A program made the translations under genes and the position numbers. Shown here one piece after another: positions 56,821 through 64,000 of a stretch of DNA of 64,000 nucleotides (position 1 is its first letter; each line of letters opens with the position of its first letter). The DNA is taken from positions 1-64,000 of the forward strand of contig CBDIHI010000004.1 in assembly GCA_965279075.1 (NCBI GenBank), in the 5' to 3' direction. This stretch comes from SZAS-79 sp965279075 (lineage in GTDB: Bacteria; Pseudomonadota; Gammaproteobacteria; Burkholderiales; SG8-39). The notes under the pieces were generated by a model. It was not told the origin of the DNA. It made no database searches and saw nothing but the letters and a program-made list of their open reading frames with translations.

Positions 56821-57909
56821 TCAGTCCGGCTTGAACCGTTCCACGCGGTTGCGGCCGGCATTCTTGGCCTTGTAGAGCGCGCGGTCCGCGCGGCCCACGA
56901 TCGCGTCCATGCTCTGGCCGTCCTCGGGAAAGCTCGCCACGCCGATGCTGATCGTCGAGGCTACCTGCTTGCCGTCGAACACCAGCGGCTTGCCGGCCAT
57001 CGAATCGCGGATCCGCTCGGCCACGTCCACGGCGCCTTCGGGCGGCGTCTCCGGCAGCAGCACCACGAACTCGTCCCCGCCGTAGCGCGCCGGCACGTCG
57101 GTGTAGCGCAGCTCGGCCTGGATGCGCTCCGCGAGCTGGCGCAGCAGCCGGTTGCCCGCTTCATGGCCGTGGGTGTCGTTGACCGCCTTCAGGTTGTCCG
57201 AGTCGATCATCAATACGCTCGCGGCGCGGGAATAGCGCTGCGCCTGGCCGAACAGCCTGTCGGTGACGATCGCGAACCCGCGCGTGTTGTACAGGCCGGT
57301 GAGTTCGTCCGTCTCGGACAGGAGCTTCGCCTTGTTGAGGCCGTAGCGGATGTCGGCCGAGAACATCGTAGTCACGTAGGCGACGAGCAGTACCGGGGCC
57401 AGTTGTGCGGCCAGCGCACCGAGGCCGCGCAGCGTGAACAGGGCCTGTGCCGGGTCCGCGTCTCCCAGCAGCAGGTGGCAGGCGGCGATCAGCACCACCT
57501 CGATGAGCGTCGTCAGCTTGCCCAGCGTCAGCGCGCTGGTGATCACCGCGAGCATGTAGGTGTTCAGCAGCGGGCTTGCAAGCTTTCCCGTGAACCACAG
57601 CGACCAGGTGATGAAGACGATCATCGCCCAGGTCTCCATCGCGATCTTCCAGCGCGTCTCGCGCTTGTAGAAATTCGCGTAGCGGAAGCTCATCACGAAC
57701 GCCGCGTAGAACAGCACCGCGGCGGTGATCGGCACCTCGTCCTCCTTGGCCGGGCCGCCGAAGGCGAGGTACAGCAGCACGAGGATCAGCAGCAGCCACT
57801 CGATCTCCGCGACGGTGCGCGAGATGCCGCGCAACTCCTCGAGTTCGATGCTCGGTGCGCGGCCCGGTCGGTCCTGCTGGCCGGCCTGCATCGCCGGGGC
57901 TATCCCCAT
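56821..57909 (-). CDS. Membrane-bound diguanylate cyclase (GGDEF)
   Basis: The protein has 362 residues. About six hydrophobic helices (about 40-190) form an N-terminal sensor region of no known type. A GGDEF domain (about 200-360) has DELTGLYNTRGF, the active site RYGGDEFVV and the inhibitory I-site RYTD five residues before it. It makes cyclic di-GMP from GTP and should be product-inhibited. The start is ATG 57909 or 57891; the first overlaps the upstream gene by ten bases. Confidence 0.92.
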   Translation of the reverse strand: MGIAPAMQAGQQDRPGRAPSIELEELRGISRTVAEIEWLLLILVLLYLAFGGPAKEDEVPITAAVLFYAAFVMSFRYANFYKRETRWKIAMETWAMIVFITWSLWFTGKLASPLLNTYMLAVITSALTLGKLTTLIEVVLIAACHLLLGDADPAQALFTLRGLGALAAQLAPVLLVAYVTTMFSADIRYGLNKAKLLSETDELTGLYNTRGFAIVTDRLFGQAQRYSRAASVLMIDSDNLKAVNDTHGHEAGNRLLRQLAERIQAELRYTDVPARYGGDEFVVLLPETPPEGAVDVAERIRDSMAGKPLVFDGKQVASTISIGVASFPEDGQSMDAIVGRADRALYKAKNAGRNRVERFKPD

Positions 57910-59012
57910 ACCGCTTGGGCAGTGGCGACGACGTGGCGCATCTTGGCTTCCTGGTCGGCGGGCGTGACCTGGTTGCCGTGCTCGGTGCTGGAGAACCCGC
58001 ACTGGGGCGACAGGCAGAGCTGCTCGAGCGGCACGTAGTGCGAGGCCTCGTCGATGCGCGCCTTGAGGTCGGCCATCGGCTCGAGCGCCGGCAGCTTGCT
58101 CGACACGATGCCCAGCACGATGACCTTGCCCTCCGGCACGAAGCGCAGCGGCGAGAACCCGCCCGAGCGCTCGTCGTCGTACTCGAGGAAATAACCGTCC
58201 ACCTTCAGCTCCTGGAAGAGCGCCTTGGCCACGGGCTCGTAGCCGCCTTCGGCAGCCCATGCGCTCTGGAAATTGCCGCGGCAAAGGTGGATGCTGACCT
58301 GCATGTCCGCGGGGCGGCCGGCGATGCAGGCGTTGATCAGCCGAGCGTAGCGGCGGGGCAGTTCATCCGGGTCGTCACCGCGCTGCCTTGCGCCTTCGCG
58401 CATTTTCGGGTCGCACAGGTAGGCGAGGTTGGTGTCGTCCAGTTGCAGGTAGGTGCAGCCGGCCCCGGCCAGCGTCCTGATCTCGTCCTGGTAGCACTTC
58501 GCCACGTCGGCGAAGAACTCCTCCATGTCCGGGTAGGCCTCGCGGCTGATGGCGCCGCGCCCGCCGCGGAAGTGCAGCATCGTGGGCGATGGGATCGTGA
58601 CCTTGGGGGTGCGGCTGGTCACCGACTTGAGGAACTCGAAGTCCGCCAGCTGGATCGGCTTCACGTGCTTCAGCTTGCCGGTCACGTGCAGGACGGGCGG
58701 AGCGAAGTCGACGATGTTCTCCGCCCCGCGGAACTTGATGGCGATGCCTTCGCGCACTTCGACACCCTCGAGCTGCTCGAGGAAGTCGATGTGGAAGTAA
58801 GTGCGGCGGAACTCGCCGTCGGTGATGCCATGCAGGCCCCAGTCCTCCTGCGAGCGGACGATGTCGCGGATCGCGGCATCCTCGACCGCGCGCAGCGCCG
58901 CCGCGTCGATCTCGCCTTTCTTGCGGCGGGCACGCGCTTCCTGCAGTGCCTTGGGGCGCAGGAAACTGCCGACATGGTCGGCGCGGAACGGGGGCTTTGC
59001 GCGCTGGGTCAT
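57900..59012 (-). CDS. MetE C-terminal-like cobalamin-independent methyltransferase
   Basis: The protein has 370 residues, one TIM barrel like the C-terminal half of MetE: FRADHVGSFLRPKALQEAR, DGEFRRTYFHIDFLEQL, CTYLQLDDTNLAYLCD, and the zinc-ligand regions SIHLCRGN and LCLSPQCGFSS. The N-terminal half of full MetE is absent, as in archaeal and stand-alone forms. It could make methionine or move methyl groups from another donor. The ATG at 59010-59012 is 42 bases from the divergent Bug gene. Confidence 0.88.
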   Translation of the reverse strand: MTQRAKPPFRADHVGSFLRPKALQEARARRKKGEIDAAALRAVEDAAIRDIVRSQEDWGLHGITDGEFRRTYFHIDFLEQLEGVEVREGIAIKFRGAENIVDFAPPVLHVTGKLKHVKPIQLADFEFLKSVTSRTPKVTIPSPTMLHFRGGRGAISREAYPDMEEFFADVAKCYQDEIRTLAGAGCTYLQLDDTNLAYLCDPKMREGARQRGDDPDELPRRYARLINACIAGRPADMQVSIHLCRGNFQSAWAAEGGYEPVAKALFQELKVDGYFLEYDDERSGGFSPLRFVPEGKVIVLGIVSSKLPALEPMADLKARIDEASHYVPLEQLCLSPQCGFSSTEHGNQVTPADQEAKMRHVVATAQAVWG

Positions 59013-59054
59013 TGTGTATAGTCTCCGCCTGTTTATTAGCGACCCCGGCATTTT

Positions 59055-60018
59055 ATGCGAGCACTGCTGATTTTGCTGCCCCTCGTTGCTGCGTGCGCCC
59101 CGGCCTTCGGGCAGGGCTACCCGTCCAAGCCCGTCCGCCTCGTGGTGGGGTTCGCCCCCGGCGGGGCCGCCGATGCGGCCTCGCGCGCGATCGGCGAGCC
59201 GTTGGGCCGCATCCTCGGGCAGTCGATCGTGATCGACAACCGTCCGGGCAACGGCTCGAGCCTTGCGGCCGAGATCGTCGCCAAGGCCCCGGCCGACGGT
59301 TACACGATGCTGATCGCCAGCCCCTCGAGCCAGTCGGTGAACCCGGCCATCAACAAGAACCTCGGCTACGTTCCGGAGCGCGACTTCATTCCCATCACGA
59401 AGGTGACGAGCTCGCCCCTGGTGGTGGCCCTGCATCCCTCGCTGCCCGTGCGCTCGATCCCCGAGCTGGTCGCCTACGCGAAGAAGAATCCCGGCAAGCT
59501 CAATTTCGGGTCATCCGGCAACGGTTCGGCGCCGCACATGGCCGCCGTGCTGTTCTCGCGTGTGGCCGGCGTGGAAATGGTGCATGTGCCGTTCAAGGGC
59601 GGCGGGCCGGCCTCCCAGTCGCTGCTCGCCGGCGACGTCCAGCTGTCCTTTGCCACGCCCCCGTCGGTGCTCCCGCTCGTGAACGCAGGGCGCCTGAGGG
59701 CGCTTGCGGTCACTTCGCATGCCGCGTCGCCTTCGATCCCCGGCCTGCCCGGGATGCAGGAGGCGGGCCTGCCCGGCTACGACCTGACGTTTCTGGTACG
59801 GGTTCTTCGTGCCGACGGGTACGCCGCCCGAGGTGGTGCGAAAGCTCCACACCGCCACGAACCAGGTGCTGCAGCGCCCCGAGCTGAAGAAAATGCTCGC
59901 CGCCGAGGGGACGGACGCCGAAGGCTCGAAGTCCCCGGAGGAGTTCGCCGCCTTCGTGCGAGAGAATGCGAAGCTCTGGCAGCAGCTGGCGCGGGACACC
60001 GGCGCGAAGGTGGACTAG
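59055..60018 (+). pseudogene. Bug/TctC-type receptor gene broken by a one-base frameshift
   Basis: From the ATG at 59055 the product has a signal peptide (LVAACAPAFGQ), YPSKPVRLVVGFAPGGAADAASR and KAPADGYTMLIA, as usual for the family. It runs normally to GYDLTF, then the frame is lost at a TTT run (59790-59792). With one T removed it continues WYGFFVPTGTPPEVVRKLHTATNQ to a stop at 60018, giving the full family length of about 320. A sequencing error in the T run or a recent mutation are both possible. The 3' end overlaps the convergent quinone reductase gene. Confidence 0.85.
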
Positions 60019-61004
60019 CCGGGTCCCCGCAGCACGATCTTGCCCATGTGCTGGTTGGCCTCCATGCAGGCCTTGGCCGCCACCAGGTCGCCGAACTCGA
60101 ACACCTTGTCGACGAACGGCCGGATGCGCCCGTCCTGCAACGCGGGAAGCACGTCGGCCTTGAACGCGACCACGCTGCTCGCCTTCTGCTCGGCGTTGCG
60201 CATCTTGTTCGAGACCCCGAACAGGTCGAGGCGCTTCATGTGCAGCGCCTGCAGGTCGATCTTCGCCTCGAGCGAGCCGTCCACGTAGCCCACTGTCGCG
60301 TGGCGGCCCTCGAAGGCGAGGACCCTGATCGTCTCGGCGAACACCGTGCCGCCGACGTTGTTGATGACGAGATCCACGCCGTGGCCGTCGGTGGCCTTCA
60401 TGACCGCGTCGTGGAAGTCGCCCTTGCGGGTCTCGATGCCCACGTCGAGACCGAGGCCCTTGAGCTTGCGAAGTTTCTCGGCCGAACCCGAGGTGCCGAT
60501 GACCTTCGCGCCGATGGCCTTGGCCAGCTGGAGCGCCGCGACGCCGACGCCGGCGGAGATGCCGGTGACCAGCAGCCATTCGCCGGACTTGAGGTGCCCC
60601 CGGTTGACCACCATGTCGTGCGCGGTCATGAAGGCGAGCGGCGCGGCCGCGGCCTCCTCCCACGACAGGTGGGAAGGCATGGCGATGATCTCCTTGGCGT
60701 CCATCAGCGCGTACGCCGAGAACGCGCCAGCGCAGCGGCCCATGACCTTGTCGCCGGCCTTGAAGCCGGCGATGGCCGAGCCGGCCTTGGCGATTTCGCC
60801 GGAGACTTCCATGCCCACGGGCTTGGTGGTGCCGGGCTTGTGCAGGCCGTGCCCGGCGATGAACTCGCCGCGGTTGAGGCTGGCGGCGCGCACCTTCACG
60901 AGCACCTGGTTCGCTCCGGGTTCAGGGACGTCCGCTTCCGTCAGGGCGACCTGCGTCTGGTCGCCGACGGTCTCGATGGTCCAGGTCTTCATCTTCTCAG
61001 TCAT
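60015..61004 (-). CDS. Zinc-binding-type alcohol dehydrogenase/quinone oxidoreductase (MDR family)
   Basis: The protein has 329 residues. The N-terminal GroES-like domain has VLVKVRAASLNRGEFIAG and GMEVSGEIAKAGSAI; the nucleotide domain has WLLVTGISAGVGVAALQLAKAIGAKVIGT. The Cys/His zinc ligands of true alcohol dehydrogenases are missing, so it is a zinc-free NADPH:quinone reductase-like enzyme. The start overlaps the upstream Bug gene by eight bases, so these are co-expressed. Confidence 0.9.
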   Translation of the reverse strand: MTEKMKTWTIETVGDQTQVALTEADVPEPGANQVLVKVRAASLNRGEFIAGHGLHKPGTTKPVGMEVSGEIAKAGSAIAGFKAGDKVMGRCAGAFSAYALMDAKEIIAMPSHLSWEEAAAAPLAFMTAHDMVVNRGHLKSGEWLLVTGISAGVGVAALQLAKAIGAKVIGTSGSAEKLRKLKGLGLDVGIETRKGDFHDAVMKATDGHGVDLVINNVGGTVFAETIRVLAFEGRHATVGYVDGSLEAKIDLQALHMKRLDLFGVSNKMRNAEQKASSVVAFKADVLPALQDGRIRPFVDKVFEFGDLVAAKACMEANQHMGKIVLRGPG

Positions 61005-61965
61005 TGGCTTTGATCCCCAGTTCGGTGATGAGCTGACGCCACTTGGCAAGGTCCGCCCGGATGAATTGCGCGAATTGGTCGGGCGTCATGCCCGTGGGCT
61101 CCAGCCCCTGGTCGCGCAGCCACTTCTGCATGTCGGGCTGCCCGAGGAAGAAATTGATGTCGGCGGAGACCTTCTCGACCACGGCCTTCGGCGTGCCGGC
61201 CGGTGCGAAGATGCCGAACCATGCGCCGCCGTTCAGCTTCGGCACGCCGAGCTCCGGGAACGTGGGCAGGTCGGGCAGCGCCTTCGAACGGCTGGCGCCG
61301 ACCAGCGCGATCGGCCGGACCTTGCCGGCCTTGATCTGCGGCAGTGCGGTGCCGATCGAATTGAAGCCGACCGTGATCTGGCCGCCGAGCAGGTCGTTGA
61401 GGATCAGCGCCTCGCCCTTGTAGGGGATGTGCGTCATGTCCACCCCCATCGCACGCTTCACCGACTCACCGTAGATGTGGAACGAGGAGCCGTTGCCGAA
61501 GGAGCCGTAGCTGAGCTTGCCCGCCTTCGCGGCGGCGATCACGTCGGCGAAGGTCTTGTAGGGCGAGTCCGCTCGCACCTCCATGATCACCTCGGCCAGC
61601 ATCGTCTGCGTGACCGGTGCGAAATCCTTCTCCGGGTCGTAGGGCGCGTTCGGGAACAGGATCGGCGCCTGCACGAAGGACGTGAACGTGGACAGCAGCG
61701 TGTAGCCGTCGGCGGGTTGCTTGGCGACATATTCGGTGCCGATCATCGCGGTGGCGCCGGGCTTGTTCTCGACGACCACCGGCACGCCCCATTTCTGCGT
61801 GAGCTTTTCGGCAAGCAGGCGCGTATACCGGTCCGGGCTGCTGGCCGGGGGGCTGGGCATCACGATCTTGACCGGCTTCGAGGGCCAGGCTTGCGCGTGC
61901 GCGAGGCCGGCGGACGCCGCCGCGAGGCCGGCCGCCACTGCAATCAGGAGGAGTTTCGGGGTCAT
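60997..61965 (-). CDS. Bug/TctC-type periplasmic solute receptor
   Basis: The protein has 322 residues. The signal peptide ends near LAHAQA, then WPSKPVKIVMPSPPASSPDRYTR and KQPADGYTLLSTF mark the family; the usual PGG turn reads PPASS, an unusual change in the ligand loop. Leftward order is LLM flavin enzyme, this gene, quinone reductase, with gaps or overlaps of a few bases, so it is one operon. An upstream in-frame ATG (61989) would overlap the flavin enzyme gene. Confidence 0.92.
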   Translation of the reverse strand: MTPKLLLIAVAAGLAAASAGLAHAQAWPSKPVKIVMPSPPASSPDRYTRLLAEKLTQKWGVPVVVENKPGATAMIGTEYVAKQPADGYTLLSTFTSFVQAPILFPNAPYDPEKDFAPVTQTMLAEVIMEVRADSPYKTFADVIAAAKAGKLSYGSFGNGSSFHIYGESVKRAMGVDMTHIPYKGEALILNDLLGGQITVGFNSIGTALPQIKAGKVRPIALVGASRSKALPDLPTFPELGVPKLNGGAWFGIFAPAGTPKAVVEKVSADINFFLGQPDMQKWLRDQGLEPTGMTPDQFAQFIRADLAKWRQLITELGIKAND

Positions 61966-61966
61966 G

Positions 61967-62995
61967 TCAGGCCGCCACTTTGGTTTCACCGACGAAATGC
62001 GGCATCACGTGCGCCGCGAAAAGGTCCACCGAGCGTTGCGACTCCTGCAGCGAGAGGTCGCCGAACGCGAAGCGGCACAACAGGTAGTTCACCCCACTCT
62101 GACCGATTTCCGAGGCGAGCAGCTTCCTCACCGTCTCCGGCGAGCCGACCGCTGCGAGCCCGGCCTTGTGCACGGCGTCGAAGTCCTCGGGGAACGCGGC
62201 GAACTGGGGCGCCGAGTCGTGCTTCTTCCACAGGAACATGAAGCTCGCGTACCAGCGCGCATACGCGCGCCTCGCGATGTCCATCGCCTTGCCGTCGGTC
62301 TCGGCGATCACGAGGTGGCGCGTGGTGCCGACCAGCGGCATGGAGCCGGGCGCGTGTCCCGCGGCCGCCCATTCCTTGCGGTAGCGGTCGGTGATCTCGC
62401 GCACGCGGGGCAGCGGCCCGTTGACCACCGCGTTGACCTTGTTCTCCACGCACCAGGCGACGCCCTCGACGTTGCCCACGCCGTACCAGAGCGGCGGGTG
62501 GGGCTTCTGCACCGGGTGCATCATGATCGGCACATGCCTGAAACTGAAATGCCGGCCCTCGTGCGTGAGGACTTCGGCGGACAGCGCCTTCATCACGACG
62601 GCATAGGCTTCGTGGTACTGCGACTGCGAGTGCGCGACGTCCACGCCGTAGTAGCCGAGCTCGTAGGGCGAGATGCCGCGCCCGACGCCGACCTGGAAGC
62701 GCCCTTTGCTCATGTGGTCGAGCATGCAGATCTCCTCGGCCAGGCGCAGCGGGTGGTAGAGCGCCAGCGTGTAGACCAGCGGCCCGAACAGGATCCTTTT
62801 CGTGCGCTGCGCGATGGCCGAGTGGAACACCGACGGCGAAGGGCACATGCCCAGCGGCGTCGCATGGTGCTCGGCCGTGTGGTAGCAGTGGATGTCGATC
62901 CGCTCGTAGGCCTCTATCAGGCGCAGCCGGTTCTCGTAGAACTCGCCGAGCGGCAGGCCGCTCGCGTCGAGGTGGTCGAATACTCCGAATTTCAC
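61967..62995 (-). CDS. LLM-class flavin-dependent oxidoreductase (luciferase-like)
   Basis: The protein has 342 residues of the bacterial luciferase-like fold: VKFGVFDHLDASGLPLGEFYENRL, YHTAEHHATPLGM, GRFQVGVGRGISPYELGYYG and PLWYGVGNVEGVAWCVENK. Such monooxygenases use reduced flavin and O2 on varied organic substrates. The start is GTG 62993-62995 with AGGAGA just upstream. It opens the operon with the Bug receptor and quinone reductase. Confidence 0.9.
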   Translation of the reverse strand: MKFGVFDHLDASGLPLGEFYENRLRLIEAYERIDIHCYHTAEHHATPLGMCPSPSVFHSAIAQRTKRILFGPLVYTLALYHPLRLAEEICMLDHMSKGRFQVGVGRGISPYELGYYGVDVAHSQSQYHEAYAVVMKALSAEVLTHEGRHFSFRHVPIMMHPVQKPHPPLWYGVGNVEGVAWCVENKVNAVVNGPLPRVREITDRYRKEWAAAGHAPGSMPLVGTTRHLVIAETDGKAMDIARRAYARWYASFMFLWKKHDSAPQFAAFPEDFDAVHKAGLAAVGSPETVRKLLASEIGQSGVNYLLCRFAFGDLSLQESQRSVDLFAAHVMPHFVGETKVAA

Positions 62996-63036
62996 GCTGT
63001 CTCCTACGGGCCGGGGCCCTGTGCCGCCATGGTACT

Positions 63037-64000
63037 TCAGAGGGGCGCTTCGTCCATCAGGGCGATCTGCTCGCGCAGTTCCAGTATGCGATCCTGCCAG
63101 TAGCGCGGCGTGTTGAACCACGGGAACGCCGCGGGGAACGCGGGATCGTCCCAGCGCCGGCCGATCCAGCCGGAGTAGTGGATCAGCCGGAGCGTGCGCA
63201 GCGCCTCGACGAGGTGGCGCTCGCGGTCGTCGAACTCGGCGAAGTCCTCGTAGCCACGCAGCACGTGGTTGAACTGCACCCGCATCGTTTCCCGGTCACC
63301 GGACAGCAGCATCCAGAGGTCCTGTACGGCGGGGCCCGTGCGCGCGTCGTCGAAGTCGACGAAGTGCGGACCGGCCCCGTCGAGGCCGGTGGCGGCCGTG
63401 TTGCCGCGGTCCTCGATCCACAACACGTTGCCGCTGTGGCAGTCGCCGTGCAGGCGGATCAGGGCGACGTCGCCCGCACGCTCGTAGCAGCGTTCGACGC
63501 CTTCCAGTGCCTGGTCGACGACGCCGGTCCAGGCGTCCTCCAGGTCGGGCGGCACGAAGCCATGGTCGAGCAGGTAGTCGCGCGGCTCGTCGCCAAAGGT
63601 CTCGACGTCGAGCGCCGGGCGCTCCGCGAAGCCCTTCAGCGCGCCTACCGCATGGATGCGCCCCATGTAGCGGCCCATCCATTCGAGCGTGTCGGGATCC
63701 TCGAGTTCCGGCGCGCGCCCGCCGCAGCGCGGGTACACCGCGATGCGATAGTCCCCGTGGGTGTGAAGCGTGTTGCCGTTCGAGAGCACCAGCGGGGCGA
63801 CCACCGGGATCTCGCGCGCGGCGAGTTCGGCCACGAACCCGTGCTCCTCGAGGATCTCGGCGTCGCTCCAGCGCCCCGGCCGGTAGAACTTCGCGACGAG
63901 CGGCTTCTCGTCCTCGATGCCGAACTGGTAGACACGGTTCTCGTAGCTGTTCAGCGCCTGCAGGCGCCCGTCGGGGCGCAGGCCGGCGCCTTCGAGCGCA
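63037..64000 (-). CDS. srkA: SrkA/RdoA-like stress response kinase, cut by window edge
   Basis: This is a partial protein of at least 320 residues whose 5' end lies beyond 64000. Visible parts are LNSYENRVYQFG and KPLVAKFYRPGRWS (with the ATP Lys), RLHGDCHSGNVLW (catalytic Asp), HFVDFDDARTGPAVQDLWML (metal-binding Asp) and a C-terminal LIHYSGWIGRRWDDPAF, all typical of SrkA (YihE), a cytoplasmic Ser/Thr kinase that counters stress death. It stands alone, 41 bases from the LLM gene. Confidence 0.92.
   Translation of the reverse strand, partial: ALEGAGLRPDGRLQALNSYENRVYQFGIEDEKPLVAKFYRPGRWSDAEILEEHGFVAELAAREIPVVAPLVLSNGNTLHTHGDYRIAVYPRCGGRAPELEDPDTLEWMGRYMGRIHAVGALKGFAERPALDVETFGDEPRDYLLDHGFVPPDLEDAWTGVVDQALEGVERCYERAGDVALIRLHGDCHSGNVLWIEDRGNTAATGLDGAGPHFVDFDDARTGPAVQDLWMLLSGDRETMRVQFNHVLRGYEDFAEFDDRERHLVEALRTLRLIHYSGWIGRRWDDPAFPAAFPWFNTPRYWQDRILELREQIALMDEAPL

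Overview
This window is high-GC DNA from a facultatively denitrifying betaproteobacterium, probably Burkholderiales or a close relative. The evidence is the heme d1 (nir) and periplasmic nitrate reductase (nap) loci, several solitary Bug/TctC-type solute receptors, a LysR/DUF2917 pair, a persulfide dioxygenase-rhodanese fusion and a bacteriohemerythrin. No rRNA, tRNA, CRISPR array, insertion sequence or phage structural gene was seen.

Layout. (1) 1-8.6 kb: heme d1 assembly. nirN (cut by the window edge and apparently frameshifted) and nirJ read left. They diverge from a DUF59 gene, a polytopic membrane protein and a DUF2249 gene. A second leftward operon, nirC-nirF-nirDL-nirG-nirH, diverges from cysG, which makes the siroheme that NirDL/G/H, NirJ, NirF and NirN convert to heme d1. 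FNR/Dnr-type boxes lie in both divergent promoters, and a third precedes nap. nirS itself is not in the window. (2) 8.6-13.5 kb: a GntR-regulated catabolic operon with a Bug receptor, a serine hydrolase, a Rieske oxygenase, an unknown small protein and an ABM monooxygenase. (3) 13.5-24.6 kb: tandem receiver proteins, two more serine hydrolases, an unknown lipoprotein, an M15 peptidase, hemerythrin, dienelactone hydrolase, a catalytically dead S1C protease, a GST and a persulfide dioxygenase. Three genes here end in a shared hairpin element. (4) 24.6-27.3 kb: a DsbA/FrnE oxidoreductase whose first active-site cysteine codon is an in-frame TGA (probable selenocysteine), overlapping a molybdopterin oxidoreductase. 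(5) 27.3-34.6 kb: an AT-richer island carrying a complete type I Wadjet system, jetABCD. It is inserted at the 3' end of the molybdopterin gene and bounded by a 164-bp direct repeat whose five differences are all synonymous. (6) 34.6-48 kb: housekeeping and accessory metabolism, including a PsiF-like repeat protein, a SRAP protein, an acyl-CoA ligase, a Ser/Thr kinase-cNMP-binding fusion, MAPEG, another Bug receptor, DHDPS-like, GNAT, LysR, enoyl-CoA hydratase and a dehydrogenase. (7) 48-52.5 kb: napEFDABC. (8) 52.5-64 kb: a UbiD decarboxylase, Bug receptors (one frameshifted), a deacetylase, an EamA transporter, a diguanylate cyclase, a MetE-like methyltransferase, a quinone reductase, an LLM flavin enzyme and SrkA (cut by the right edge).

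The strongest points for follow-up are the TGA-containing DsbA/FrnE gene with a SECIS-like hairpin, the Wadjet cassette with its unusual target-gene 3'-end duplication, the 3'-end hairpin/palindrome repeat family, and the FNR-box set joining nir, cysG and nap. All functions are inferred from reading motifs; no database search was run.
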